The position numbers were made by a program, and so were the translations under genes. A stretch of DNA of 64,000 bases from Chromohalobacter sarecensis (GTDB lineage: Bacteria; Pseudomonadota; Gammaproteobacteria; Pseudomonadales; Halomonadaceae): positions 248,001 through 312,000 of the forward strand of contig NZ_JAKGAN010000003.1 in NCBI RefSeq assembly GCF_023061135.1. The letters run 5' to 3'. Shown piece by piece: positions 38,502 to 48,134 of the stretch. Within the stretch, counting starts at the first letter, position 1. Each line of letters begins with the position of its first letter. The notes beneath the pieces are model-generated. The model saw only the letters and a list, made by a program, of their open reading frames with translations. It was not told the DNA's origin and ran no database searches.

Positions 38502-39372
38502 AGTCTACAACAACCGCGCATGGTGGTTGATTCTTCCCATGCTGCTGTTGGTGGCCTTCTCGGCTGTCATCCCGCTGATGACAGTGGTGAATTATTCCGT
38601 CCAGGACGTGTTCGATGCCCATACACGATTCTTCACGGGCACCGAATGGTTCAAGGAGATGCTCAACGACCCGGCTTTGCAGGCAGCCGTTCTGCGTCAA
38701 TTTGCCTTCTCGTTGACGATCCTGGCCATCGAGGTACCGTTGGGAATTGGCATCGCGCTGATCATGCCCAAGAAGGGCTGGCAGGCATCGGCCGCACTGA
38801 TTCTGGTGACCATGCCATTACTGATTCCCTGGAACGTCGTGGGCAGTATCTGGCAGATATTTACCCGCGGCGACATCGGCTTGATGGGCTGGAGCCTGCG
38901 CGAGCTCGGCTATGGCTACAACATCACTGCTAACCCGGTGGATGCTTGGGCGACAATCATCCTGATGGATGTCTGGCACTGGACGTCGCTCATTGCCTTG
39001 CTCTGCTACAGCGGCCTGCGCTCGATTCCGGATGCTTACTATCAAGCCGCCCGCATCGACCGCGCCTCGAAATGGGCTGTGTTCCGTTATATCCAACTGC
39101 CCAAGCTTACCAACGTACTGGTGATTGGGGTGCTGCTGCGCTTCATGCACTCGTTCATGATTTATGCCGAGCCTTTCGTGCTGACCGGCGGTGGTCCGGG
39201 TAATTCCACGACCTTTCTGAGTCAGTCGCTGACGACCATGGCCATTGGCCAGCAGGACCTCGGGCCATCGGCGGCGTTTTCGCTTATCTATTTTCTGATC
39301 ATTCTACTGGTCACCTGGGTGTTCTACACCGCGATCATGAACATGCAGAAAGACAACAACAAGGGGGCGTGA
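38494..39372 (+). CDS. glpP: Glycerol ABC transporter permease GlpP
   Basis: The 292-residue MalF-type permease has six hydrophobic segments, the first at about residues 9-30. Its EAA loop DAYYQAARIDRASKWAVFRYIQLPKL contacts an ATPase. A C-terminal LTGGGPGNSTTFLSQ segment is typical of sugar permeases. The start overlaps the glpT stop, indicating coupled translation. Assignment to glycerol rests on the operon layout. Confidence 0.87.
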   Translation: MNKVYNNRAWWLILPMLLLVAFSAVIPLMTVVNYSVQDVFDAHTRFFTGTEWFKEMLNDPALQAAVLRQFAFSLTILAIEVPLGIGIALIMPKKGWQASAALILVTMPLLIPWNVVGSIWQIFTRGDIGLMGWSLRELGYGYNITANPVDAWATIILMDVWHWTSLIALLCYSGLRSIPDAYYQAARIDRASKWAVFRYIQLPKLTNVLVIGVLLRFMHSFMIYAEPFVLTGGGPGNSTTFLSQSLTTMAIGQQDLGPSAAFSLIYFLIILLVTWVFYTAIMNMQKDNNKGA

Positions 39373-39373
39373 G

Positions 39374-40270
39374 ATGAGTGCTTCGTCATTGCCGAAAACA
39401 CCTGAAGAAGTGCGTCAGAGCGCCGCAGCTGCCGATAATCGGCGTCGACGAAAGGCTCGCTCGGCTCCCCGTCAATGGCGACGCCGGGGGCTGATGCTCG
39501 CCTACATCGTGTTCGTACTGCTGCCGATCTATTGGCTGCTCAATATGTCTTTTCAGTCCAATACCGAGATTCTCGGCGGGCTGACTCTGTGGCCGCAAGA
39601 CTTTACCGTCGAGCACTACGCCAAGATATTGACCAGTTCCAGCTGGTACATGGGCTACATCAATTCGATCACCTACGTGTTGATGAACATGTTGATCAGT
39701 ATCGTCGTTGCTCTGCCGGCGGCCTATGCCTTTAGCCGCTATCAGTTTATCGGCGACAAGCATCTTTTCTTCTGGTTATTGACCAATTTGATGGCGCCGC
39801 CGGCGGTTTTCTTGCTGCCGTATTTCCAGCTGTATTACACCGTCGGACTTTTCGATACCCACGTGGCGGTGGCGCTAGCGCATTGCCTTTTCAATATTCC
39901 GCTGGCCGTGTGGATTCTGGAAGGCTTCATGAGCGGTGTACCCAAGGAGATCGACGAGACTGCCTTTATTGATGGCTACAGCTTTCCGCGCTTCTTCGTG
40001 AAGATATTCATTCCTATGATCAGCTCAGGCATCGGTGTGACTCTGTTCTTTCTGTTCATGTTCTCTTGGGTGGAACTGCTACTGGCCAGCACTCTCACCT
40101 CTACGGGTGCCCAGCCCATCGCCTCGGTGATGACCCAGACAAAGGGCGCCTCGGGAATCGATTGGGGAACACTGGCCGCTGCCGGCACTCTGACCATTCT
40201 GCCGGGTATCGTGGTGGTCTATTTCGTTCGCAATCACATCGCCAAGGGCTTTGCCCTGGGCCGTACCTGA
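39374..40270 (+). CDS. glpQ: Glycerol ABC transporter permease GlpQ
   Basis: The 298-residue MalG-type permease has a basic N terminus, then six hydrophobic segments. The EAA-loop-like DETAFIDGYSFPRFFVKIFIPM is present, and ITPVL-type substrate-channel helices follow. It pairs with GlpP and begins one base after its stop. It is not the periplasmic phosphodiesterase also named GlpQ in E. coli. Confidence 0.87.
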   Translation: MSASSLPKTPEEVRQSAAAADNRRRRKARSAPRQWRRRGLMLAYIVFVLLPIYWLLNMSFQSNTEILGGLTLWPQDFTVEHYAKILTSSSWYMGYINSITYVLMNMLISIVVALPAAYAFSRYQFIGDKHLFFWLLTNLMAPPAVFLLPYFQLYYTVGLFDTHVAVALAHCLFNIPLAVWILEGFMSGVPKEIDETAFIDGYSFPRFFVKIFIPMISSGIGVTLFFLFMFSWVELLLASTLTSTGAQPIASVMTQTKGASGIDWGTLAAAGTLTILPGIVVVYFVRNHIAKGFALGRT

Positions 40271-40282
40271 GGAGGTCGTGAC

Positions 40283-40555
40283 ATGGGATGGATGGTCTGG
40301 ACGACACCCACGATGGTCTTCTTCGTGGTCATCGCCGCCATGTTGGCGGTGATGACGAGCTGGGAGGTTATTTCACCGACGGTTGAGCGCAAGGGCTTCT
40401 TGCCGATCTCGACCACCCGTGGCGATCGGTTCTTTATCGGGCTTCTATCGGCGGCTTATATCCACCTGATCGTCGTGGGCTTTACGCCGTTCAGTATCTG
40501 GCTGGCTCTGGGGGCATCGGTACTGTGGTTATTGGTATTGATGCGCTGGGGCTGA
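40283..40555 (+). CDS. glpU: Small membrane protein GlpU (DUF2160)
   Basis: This 90-residue protein has three hydrophobic stretches (about residues 8-27, 50-66, 70-87), with PTVERKGFLPISTTRGDRFF between the first two. DUF2160 proteins occur between the permease and binding-protein genes of this transporter; their role is unknown. GAGGAGG precedes ATG 40283. Confidence 0.82.
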   Translation: MGWMVWTTPTMVFFVVIAAMLAVMTSWEVISPTVERKGFLPISTTRGDRFFIGLLSAAYIHLIVVGFTPFSIWLALGASVLWLLVLMRWG

Positions 40556-40612
40556 AAGAAAGGGATGGAGCTAAATGTCCAGGGACGGACGACAACAACC
40601 AAAGAGGTCAAT

Positions 40613-42355
40613 ATGAAAACGACAACAATGCGGCTCTCTCTACTCGCAGCCGGTGTCATGCTGGCATGCGGTGCTGTGCACGCCGATGAAAAAGATACTC
40701 GAGCTATCGCCGAGCGATTGGTAGATGAACACTTTCAAGAATCGACACTGACACGTGAGCAACAGATTGAAGAACTGATGTGGTTTGCCAAGGCGGCCAA
40801 GCCCTTTCAGGGAATGGAGATCAACACCGTCGCCGAGGGGCTGACCACGCATGTCTATGAGAGTGAGGAGCTCGCCGAGGCCTTCAGTGAGCTGACCGGC
40901 ATCGAAGTGACGCATAACATCATTGGCGAGGGCGATGTCGTCAACAATATGCAGACCCAAATGCAGTCGGGTCGCAATATCTACGATGGGTACGTTAATG
41001 ACACGGACTCCATCGGCACGCATATTCGTTATGGCACCACCGTCAATATTTCCGAGGCTATGAAGAACGAGTGGGCGGACTATACCCTGCCGACCCTGGA
41101 CCTCGACGATTTCATGGGTTTGCAGTATGGCACGGGCCCTGATGGCAGTGTCTATCAGTTGCCTACCCAACAGTTCGCCAACCTCTACTGGTTCCGTTAT
41201 GACTGGTTCCAGCGCGAGGATCTGCAGAAACAGTTCCGCGAACTCTATGGCTATGATCTGGGCGTACCGACCAACTGGACCGCCTACGAGGACATCGCTG
41301 AGTTCTTCACTGAGCATGTTGGCGAGATCGATGGCACCAAGGTATATGGCCACATGGATTACGGTCGTCGTGACCCCTCGTTGGGATGGCGCTTCCACGA
41401 CTCCTGGCTCTCCATGGCGGGGATGGGGAGCCCCGGCGTACCATTTGGGAACCCGGTGGATGACTGGGGTATTCGCGTCAACGAAGAGAGCCAGCCTGTC
41501 GGGGCCAGCGTATCTCGCGGTGGGGCTACTAACTCGCCGGCCTCGGTCTTTGCCGTGACCAAGATGGTCGATTGGCTGAAAAAGTATGCCCCGCCTGAGG
41601 CGAGCGGCATGACCTTTGGAGAAGCTGGGCCGGTGCCGGCTCAAGGAAATGTCGCTCAGCAGATCTTCTGGTATACCGCTTTCACGGCGGATATGACCGA
41701 CTCTGGTTTACCGGTCACCGACGAAGAAGGTAACCCGAAGTGGCGTATGGCGCCGTCACCGACAGGCCCTTACTGGGAAGAGGGCATGAAGGTGGGGTAT
41801 CAGGACGTGGGGGCTTGGACTTTCTTCGACTCCACACCTGAAGACCGGCGCACGGCTGCCTGGCTTTTTGCACAGTTCACTGTTTCCAAGACGGTCTCGC
41901 TTGAGAAGTTGTTGGCGGGTCTCACTCCGATTCGTGAGTCTGATGTCTTCTCCGACAAAATGACCGAAATGGCCCCCAAGTTGGGTGGTTTGGTGGAGTT
42001 TTATCGCAGCCCCAACGCTGCCAATTGGACACCATCGAGCACTAACGTTCCGGACTATCCGCGCATGGCACCGTTGTGGTGGCAGAACCTGTCACCGGCT
42101 GTCAGCGGCGATATTTCGCCGAAGGAGGCGCTCGATAACTTGGCCGGCGATCTCGACAGCATCATGAGTCGCCTGGCTCGGGCAAAGGTCTTCGAGACGT
42201 ACGCCCCCAACCTCAATGAGGAACGTGATCCCCAGTACTGGCTCGACCAGCCGGGTTCGCCCAAGGCGAAGCTGGATGATGAGATGCCGCAGGGGACCAC
42301 CGTTCCCTACGAAGAGATGATGGAGGCGTGGATGGCCGCTGGTTCTCGCGAATGA
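40613..42355 (+). CDS. glpV: Glycerol ABC transporter substrate-binding protein GlpV
   Basis: The 580-residue periplasmic protein has a Sec signal peptide (LSLLAAGVMLACGAVHA, cut near residue 24). A large type-1 extracellular solute-binding domain follows. It is longer than typical sugar-binding proteins because of the N-terminal helical region (AIAERLVDEHFQESTLT). It is the last gene of the operon and follows AGAGG. Glycerol as ligand is inferred from the rhizobial glpSTPQUV system. Confidence 0.86.
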   Translation: MKTTTMRLSLLAAGVMLACGAVHADEKDTRAIAERLVDEHFQESTLTREQQIEELMWFAKAAKPFQGMEINTVAEGLTTHVYESEELAEAFSELTGIEVTHNIIGEGDVVNNMQTQMQSGRNIYDGYVNDTDSIGTHIRYGTTVNISEAMKNEWADYTLPTLDLDDFMGLQYGTGPDGSVYQLPTQQFANLYWFRYDWFQREDLQKQFRELYGYDLGVPTNWTAYEDIAEFFTEHVGEIDGTKVYGHMDYGRRDPSLGWRFHDSWLSMAGMGSPGVPFGNPVDDWGIRVNEESQPVGASVSRGGATNSPASVFAVTKMVDWLKKYAPPEASGMTFGEAGPVPAQGNVAQQIFWYTAFTADMTDSGLPVTDEEGNPKWRMAPSPTGPYWEEGMKVGYQDVGAWTFFDSTPEDRRTAAWLFAQFTVSKTVSLEKLLAGLTPIRESDVFSDKMTEMAPKLGGLVEFYRSPNAANWTPSSTNVPDYPRMAPLWWQNLSPAVSGDISPKEALDNLAGDLDSIMSRLARAKVFETYAPNLNEERDPQYWLDQPGSPKAKLDDEMPQGTTVPYEEMMEAWMAAGSRE

Positions 42356-42447
42356 TCGGCGAGCGGGTCATCTGACTCGCCTACCGTTCCTCCGGGTCCG
42401 CCCGTGGCAGTGCAAGATCGTGTAGCCGGTTGCCTGAACGGGACCTG

Positions 42448-42484
42448 AGGCCCTGCTCGATGCATATCGAGCGGGGCCTTTCGC
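42448..42484 (+). terminator. Terminator of the glp operon
   Basis: AGGCCCTGCTCGAT pairs with ATCGAGCGGGGCCT with a 4-base loop, followed by TTTCGCTT. The rest of the gap to uraA holds only a TAGAAT at 42589-42594, a possible -10 element for uraA. Confidence 0.82.
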
Positions 42485-42645
42485 TTCGCAAACAAGGGCC
42501 AGACATGCAATTCAAAAAAGAACGAACTCCGTAGGTTTCCCGCCAGCGCTTTGATGCTTGGTGGCTGCGATTTAACGCTTGGGATTGCTAGAATACCGCG
42601 CGTTTTCTTTCTTACTTCCGCCAATGCTACTAGGAGTGGCTTTTC

Positions 42646-43887
42646 ATGACCGACGAGAGGGTGGCTTCAGCCACGCCAGCCGATACCCCGCTGCGCACCC
42701 TGCTGGTAGGCGCACAGATGCTTTTCGTGGCGTTCGGGGCCCTGGTGCTGGTGCCGCTTTTGACGGGGCTGGACCCGAGTGTGGCGTTATTCACGGCGGG
42801 TATCGGCACGTTGATCTTTCAGTTCGTCACGCAACGTAGCATCCCGGTGTTCCTGGCATCCTCGTTTGCCTTCATCGCGCCCATTCAAGGCTCGGTGGCC
42901 AGCTATGGCATTCCCGCCACGCTGGGCGGACTGTTCGTTGCGGGGCTCGTTTATGTGGTGATCTCGCAAATCGTGCGCATGAAAGGCACCGCCTGGTTGC
43001 ATCGCTTGCTGCCGTCGGTGGTGGTGGGGCCGGTGATCATGGTTATCGGTCTGGCATTGGCGCCCGTCGCGGTGGATATGGCGACGGGCGAGAATAGCGA
43101 CATGGGATACGCTCAGGCCATCACGCTGTCGATGGTGAGCCTGCTGGTGACGCTTATATTGGCAGTCTTCGGGCGTGGCCTGATTCGCCTGATCCCGATC
43201 ATGGGCGGGGTCGTCGTGGGCTATGCGCTGGGACTCGCGATGGGCGTGGTCGACCTGACACCGGTACAAGGCGCCGCCTGGCTGGCATGGCCCGAATTTG
43301 TGGCGCCGACGTTCAGCATGGCGGCGATCCTGTTCATGATCCCGGTGGCCATCGCGCCGGTGATCGAACACATCGGCGACATGGTGGCCATCGGTTCGGT
43401 GACGGGGCGCAACTATCTTGAAAAACCAGGGTTGAAACGTACCTTGCTCGGAGACGGCTTGGCGACTTCCGTGGCGGCGCTTTTTGGGGGGCCGCCGAAT
43501 ACGACGTATTCGGAGGTCACCGGGGCGGTGACGCTGACCCGCAATTTCAACCCGGCGATCATGATCGTCGCGGCCTGTACCGCCATCGTGCTGGCGTTCG
43601 TCTCCAAGCTCGGGATGTTACTGCAGACCATTCCCACGCCGGTGATGGGCGGCATCATGACGCTGTTGTTCGGTTCCATCGCGGTGGTGGGGATGAACTC
43701 CCTGGTGCGTGGTGGCCAGTCTTTGACCGCGCCACGCAATCTCGTGGTGGTATCGTTGATCCTGGTCTTCGGGATCGGTGGCATGCAGCTCGGCAGTGGC
43801 GAATACGCCTTGCAGGGCGTGAGCCTAGCGGCCCTGGTGGGCATTGTCCTCAACTGGGTCTTGCCGCCGGCCGCCGAGCATGAATGA
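42646..43887 (+). CDS. uraA: Uracil permease (NCS2 family)
   Basis: The 413-residue transporter has about 12-14 transmembrane segments. NCS2 signatures include SSFAFIAPIQ, the core-domain APVIEHIGDMVAIGSVTGRNY, and GGPPNTTYSEVTGAVTLTRNFN with the substrate-binding glutamate/histidine region. It resembles E. coli UraA, a uracil:proton symporter. In related genomes it adjoins upp; here glpSTPQUV separates them. Confidence 0.9.
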   Translation: MTDERVASATPADTPLRTLLVGAQMLFVAFGALVLVPLLTGLDPSVALFTAGIGTLIFQFVTQRSIPVFLASSFAFIAPIQGSVASYGIPATLGGLFVAGLVYVVISQIVRMKGTAWLHRLLPSVVVGPVIMVIGLALAPVAVDMATGENSDMGYAQAITLSMVSLLVTLILAVFGRGLIRLIPIMGGVVVGYALGLAMGVVDLTPVQGAAWLAWPEFVAPTFSMAAILFMIPVAIAPVIEHIGDMVAIGSVTGRNYLEKPGLKRTLLGDGLATSVAALFGGPPNTTYSEVTGAVTLTRNFNPAIMIVAACTAIVLAFVSKLGMLLQTIPTPVMGGIMTLLFGSIAVVGMNSLVRGGQSLTAPRNLVVVSLILVFGIGGMQLGSGEYALQGVSLAALVGIVLNWVLPPAAEHE

Positions 43888-43890
43888 CGC

Positions 43891-44478
43891 CTAGCGGCGA
43901 TGATGAGTGCTCGCGCCGCCCTCGGAGAAGCCCGGTGGGGTGTTGGCGCTGACGATGACACAGTCCGCGTCGCCGGTATTGCGAAAGCGGTGTGGCAATC
44001 GCGAGTCGAAATAATAGGCGTCGCCCGCGTGAAGGCATTGCGTGTCGTTGTTGACGGTAAGCTCGATCGTGCCGGTAATGACGACGCCACCTTCTTCGCC
44101 CTCGTGTTCGAGCATGTCTTCGCCGGTATCGGCGCCCGGTGGGTAATGCTCGTGGATGATCGACATGCCACGACTGGGGTGGCGTGCGGCCACCAGGCGC
44201 CAGGAAAGGTTGCCGTCGCCGATTTCCGTCAATTCCTCGGCTCGATAGAAGACCTTTTCCTGGGGGCTGATTTCCTCACCGGCGAAGAACTCGCTGATCG
44301 AGACCGGCATGGCGTCGAGGATCTTTTTCAGCGAGCTCACCGAAGGGCTCACGCTATTCTGCTCGATGAGCGAAATGGTGCTGTTGGTCACGCCGGCACG
44401 TTTCGCCAGCTCGCGTTGCGATAAGTCACGCAACGTGCGCAATTGCTTGAGACGTGCGCCGACGTCGAATCCGCTCAT
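43891..44478 (-). CDS. XRE-cupin transcriptional regulator (PuuR-like)
   Basis: The 195-residue protein has an N-terminal HTH_3 domain (LKQLRTLRDLSQRELAKRAGVTNSTISLIEQ, residues about 9-39). A C-terminal cupin_2 barrel follows (GADTGEDMLEHEGEEGGVVITG and CLHAGDAYYFDSRLPHRF). PuuR-type regulators respond to polyamines or related amines. No matching catabolic genes lie nearby, so target and ligand are unknown. It is convergent with uraA. Confidence 0.85.
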   Translation of the reverse strand: MSGFDVGARLKQLRTLRDLSQRELAKRAGVTNSTISLIEQNSVSPSVSSLKKILDAMPVSISEFFAGEEISPQEKVFYRAEELTEIGDGNLSWRLVAARHPSRGMSIIHEHYPPGADTGEDMLEHEGEEGGVVITGTIELTVNNDTQCLHAGDAYYFDSRLPHRFRNTGDADCVIVSANTPPGFSEGGASTHHRR

Positions 44479-44536
44479 GGATGATCCTTTGTGATGAGAG
44501 GTTATCGCGCCATGATAGCGCCTCGGCGCGGCGATC

Positions 44537-46633
44537 TTAACCGCCGCGTGAGGAAGGTGAGGTCATGTCGCTGAGCGACGCGATCAGTTTGCGCGTGGTG
44601 GCTTCCTCGGCGCCGCTAGGGAATGCCCGGCAGGGCAGCCAGACGTGGAAGATCGTGCCGCGACCGCGTGCCGAGACGACCCACATCTCACCGCCGCTGC
44701 GGCGTACGATGCCTGCGCTGATAGCCAACCCGAGCCCGGAACCGGCTTCGCGCGTGGTGAAAAATGGATCGAAAATTCGGTCGCGTAGCTCGGGCGGAAT
44801 GCCTGGCCCTCGATCGGCGACGCGAATTTCCACGCCGTCGAGGCAGCCGTGCCCTGGGATTTCGCGTACGGCGTCGCGTGTCGCTAGATGAATGCTCATC
44901 GGCGAGGTGCTGGCTTGGGTGGCATTGAGCAGCACGTTGATCAGCACCTGCTGCAGTTGGCCGCGGTGACATTCGGCGCGCCGGGTGGCGTGCAGCGAAC
45001 TGATCAGCCGATGATCGTGCTTGTCGAGGGCGTGGCGGATCAAGAGTTCGGTGCCGGCGGCAATGGCGTTGATGTCTTCGGCAACGAAAGAGGGCTCATT
45101 ACCGCCAGCCCGGGAATATTGCAGCAGGTTGTCGATCAGCGCACGAATACGCTCGACCTGGGCGATGATGGTGTCGATTTCGCCGCGCACGGGGTCTGCA
45201 TCGGGGCCGAGGCTGTCGGCGAGCAACTCCACATGGCCAAGGATCACGGCGGCGGGATTGTTGATTTCGTGCGCGATTCCGGCGGTCATCTCCCCCAGAG
45301 CGGCGAGCTTTTCCTGAGTCATCAGGCTTGCGCGAGCCTGCTTGAGCAAGGCCACGTGTTCTTCGAGTGCACGCGTTTTCTCGGTCAGTGACTGGGTGCG
45401 TGTTTCGACACGTCGTTCGAGGGTCTGGGCGGCACGTTGCAGTTCGTTCTGATGGGTATCCAAACGGTCGAGCATGGCATCGAATTCATGTGCTAGCTCG
45501 GCCAGTTCATCTTGGCTATCCAGATGACCGATGCGTAGATGACGACCCTCGCGGATGCCATGTATGACGCGATGCATCCGGCGCACCGGGCTGGCAAGTG
45601 CATCGACGCCGCGAATTACCATCAACCCCGAAATCAGGATGATGATGAGTAACACCGCGCCTATCTGCAGCAGTGTGTCTCGGTAGAGAGCTTGATAGGG
45701 CGCCAAGGGAAAACCGGCGTAGATCATGCCGATACGTTGGCCGGTCAATGACTCGAGCGGGGCATAGGCGGCGACGTACCAACCACTGACCACGAAGGCG
45801 TTGTCGATGAAGCGCTCGCCGCGTCCCAGAACCTGGCGACTGACCGGTTCGGAGACGCGTGTGCCGAGGGCGCGCTCGCCGTTGGCCAGATGCACATTGG
45901 TGGCGATGCGCACGTCATCGAGGAATAAGGTGACGCTTCCGGTGCTGCCTTGGGGAAGCGTGCCCGGTCCATAGACTAGATCACGAATGTCATCCACCGG
46001 GTCGGCAGTGCCGTTGAGCAAACGTCCGCCATCCAGGAGCAGGCGCAGGTTGCCTTGTTCATCATGGATGGGATAAAGAGTGCGCATTACCATGCCGCGC
46101 GTCTCGCGCTGTCGATCGCTTGGGGCCGCTTGCGGTGTGTCACGCAGTGGCAGGCGTGCCCGTCGAGCAAGTTCGGGGGCCAGTGTTTCGAGTTGCGATG
46201 CCTCGAGCACATCCAGGCCGGACACGCCTTGGTCGTCGCTTGGCGATAGCAATCGTCGTTGTAGCTCGGGAGTGTCGTCTAGCGAAGCGGGCGGTACCAC
46301 GCGCAACCAATCCAGCTGCATCGCGTTTTGCGTTTCGTCGAGCAGTGCGTCAAGGGATTGCGAGCCTTCGCCATGCAGTGCCGAGGTCAGCGCTTGGCTG
46401 TGGGCCAATTCCTCGAGGCGCGCTTGTTGTTGCTGGCTCACACCGTCCAGCACGCGTGAAGCGACGGCCAAGTCGGCGCGCACTTTCATGTACAGCTGGC
46501 GGTCGTTGTATGTCGAGGTCCAATACGCAGTAAGTCCCGCCAAGGCGAGTATCAGCAACGCCAGCGGGGCGAAAGCGAGCCACAACAGTCGGCGTCGAAT
46601 CGAGGCGCGCAACCAGCGGCGTAGGCCTTTCAT
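44537..46633 (-). CDS. Membrane sensor histidine kinase
   Basis: The 698-residue kinase has TM1 at about 17-37, a periplasmic sensor region (about 40-318) resembling a double-Cache domain, and TM2 at about 320-342. A HAMP domain and a coiled coil follow. The HisKA H-box is GEMTAGIAHEINNP with phospho-His455. The HATPase region shows NVLLNATQAS, VADRGPGIPPELRDRIFDPFFTT and GSGLGLAISAGIV. It overlaps the regulator stop (ATGA), so the pair is co-translated. Proximity to tupABC suggests it senses an oxyanion or a related state; this is inference. Confidence 0.9.
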   Translation of the reverse strand: MKGLRRWLRASIRRRLLWLAFAPLALLILALAGLTAYWTSTYNDRQLYMKVRADLAVASRVLDGVSQQQQARLEELAHSQALTSALHGEGSQSLDALLDETQNAMQLDWLRVVPPASLDDTPELQRRLLSPSDDQGVSGLDVLEASQLETLAPELARRARLPLRDTPQAAPSDRQRETRGMVMRTLYPIHDEQGNLRLLLDGGRLLNGTADPVDDIRDLVYGPGTLPQGSTGSVTLFLDDVRIATNVHLANGERALGTRVSEPVSRQVLGRGERFIDNAFVVSGWYVAAYAPLESLTGQRIGMIYAGFPLAPYQALYRDTLLQIGAVLLIIILISGLMVIRGVDALASPVRRMHRVIHGIREGRHLRIGHLDSQDELAELAHEFDAMLDRLDTHQNELQRAAQTLERRVETRTQSLTEKTRALEEHVALLKQARASLMTQEKLAALGEMTAGIAHEINNPAAVILGHVELLADSLGPDADPVRGEIDTIIAQVERIRALIDNLLQYSRAGGNEPSFVAEDINAIAAGTELLIRHALDKHDHRLISSLHATRRAECHRGQLQQVLINVLLNATQASTSPMSIHLATRDAVREIPGHGCLDGVEIRVADRGPGIPPELRDRIFDPFFTTREAGSGLGLAISAGIVRRSGGEMWVVSARGRGTIFHVWLPCRAFPSGAEEATTRKLIASLSDMTSPSSRGG

Positions 46634-47991
46634 GCGTCCAGGTCTTGCCAGGCGTTGAGCTTACGATCGAGTGTCTTGCGCGACACGCCCAGCACGCGGG
46701 CGGCGCTGGATTTATTGTGACCGTGGGCTTCGAGCACCTCCAATATATGCGCGCGCTCGACGGTTTCCAGTGGCCAGTCGCAGGGGTAGCCATTTGCGGC
46801 AACGGTAGTGGGCGCGGTCGTCGCCTCGTCGAGCATGTCGCTCGGGAGTTGACCGAGCAGAATGCAGCGCTCGATGAAATTCTTGAGCTCGCGGATGTTG
46901 CCGGGCCAAGGGTAATGCGTCAGGCGCTCGAGGTCGGCATGTTGCCATGGCAGGGCGGCGAGCCCCAGATCGCGAGACAGCTGCCGAGAGAAATGATGGG
47001 CCAGGGCAGGGATGTCTTCAGGGTGTTCGCGCAATGCGGGAAGCGTCAAGGTGAGGACGTTGAGGCGAAAATACAGATCCTCGCGGAAACGGCCCTCGTT
47101 GACTTCTTGCTGCAGGTTACGGTGAGTGGCGGCGAGGATACGCACATCCACGGGCTGCTCTTGTTCGCTGCCCACCGGGCGAATGCGCTTGCTTTCGAGC
47201 ACGCGCAGCAGTTTGGCTTGCATTGCCAACGGCATCTCGGCGATTTCATCAAGGAATAGCGTGCCGCCATCGGCATAGGTGAACAGCCCTTCGCGGGTCT
47301 TGACCGCGCCGGTGAACGCGCCTTTGACGTGACCGAAGAGCTCCGATTCCAGCAGGTCGCCGGCGATGGCGCCACAATTGAGGGGCACGAAGGTACCGAA
47401 TCGCCCCGAGAGGCGGTGCAGGTCGCGCGCCACGAGTTCCTTGCCGGTGCCCGATTCGCCATGGATCAAGACCGCCGAGGGTGTCGGCGCGACGCGCTCG
47501 GTGATCGTTCTGACCTGCGCCATGGCATGGCTATCCCCGATCATGCTCTCGTCGGGGCGGTGCAAGCGCTGGGTCTCACGTTTGAGCACGAAGTTCTCGC
47601 GCGCCAGGCGACGCTGGGCGAGACAACGGTCGACGGCGCTTTGCAACTGCTCGAGACGAAACGGCTTGATGATGAAGTCGCTGGCCCCGGCACGTAGTGC
47701 TTTGACTGCCATATCGAGGTCAGCGTAGGCGGTCATGAAGATGATATCGCTGCGTCGTTCGGGGCCGAGTGCTTCGTGCCATTCGATGCCCGAGCGGTCA
47801 GGAAGCCGGATGTCGACCAGTAGAAGATCGAAGTGCAATCGCTGACGCAAGGCTTCTGCGGCGCTAAGTGAGTCGGCGACCTCGACCAGCGCGAAGCGCG
47901 ATGCCAGGGCCTTGGCAAGATAGCTGCGCATGCCGGGTTCGTCATCGACAATCAGCACGGAGGCGGTCGGCAGTTCGGTGGATGCGGTCAT
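46630..47991 (-). CDS. Sigma-54-dependent NtrC-family response regulator
   Basis: The 453-residue protein has a receiver domain with phospho-acceptor D60. The AAA+ domain carries Walker A GESGTGKE (178-185) and the sigma-54 contact motif GAFTGA (224-229). A Fis-type HTH lies at the C terminus (HGHNKSSAARVLGVSRKTLDRKL). It is divergently oriented from tupA, and a sigma-54 promoter and a perfect palindrome lie between them. Regulation of tungstate uptake is therefore the leading hypothesis. Confidence 0.92.
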   Translation of the reverse strand: MTASTELPTASVLIVDDEPGMRSYLAKALASRFALVEVADSLSAAEALRQRLHFDLLLVDIRLPDRSGIEWHEALGPERRSDIIFMTAYADLDMAVKALRAGASDFIIKPFRLEQLQSAVDRCLAQRRLARENFVLKRETQRLHRPDESMIGDSHAMAQVRTITERVAPTPSAVLIHGESGTGKELVARDLHRLSGRFGTFVPLNCGAIAGDLLESELFGHVKGAFTGAVKTREGLFTYADGGTLFLDEIAEMPLAMQAKLLRVLESKRIRPVGSEQEQPVDVRILAATHRNLQQEVNEGRFREDLYFRLNVLTLTLPALREHPEDIPALAHHFSRQLSRDLGLAALPWQHADLERLTHYPWPGNIRELKNFIERCILLGQLPSDMLDEATTAPTTVAANGYPCDWPLETVERAHILEVLEAHGHNKSSAARVLGVSRKTLDRKLNAWQDLDA

Positions 47992-48010
47992 GAGTGACGT
48001 TCCCTGCGTA

Positions 48011-48029
48011 GCGGGACATAGTGTCCCGC
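48011..48029. promoter_or_regulatory. Perfect palindrome, candidate enhancer site for the NtrC-type regulator
   Basis: GCGGGACA-TAG-TGTCCCGC is an 8-bp perfect inverted repeat. It lies about 20 bases upstream of the regulator start and about 116 bases upstream of the -24 element of the tupA promoter, a normal distance for an upstream activator site. Confidence 0.6.
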
Positions 48030-48134
48030 CATTGGGTCAATTTGTTACATTCGTTGCGCACCTGGATTATTTTCATGGTAAAAGGCGCGATGCAATCCGG
48101 CAATTGTCACCGTTTTTGGCCGCGCGGTCACGTC

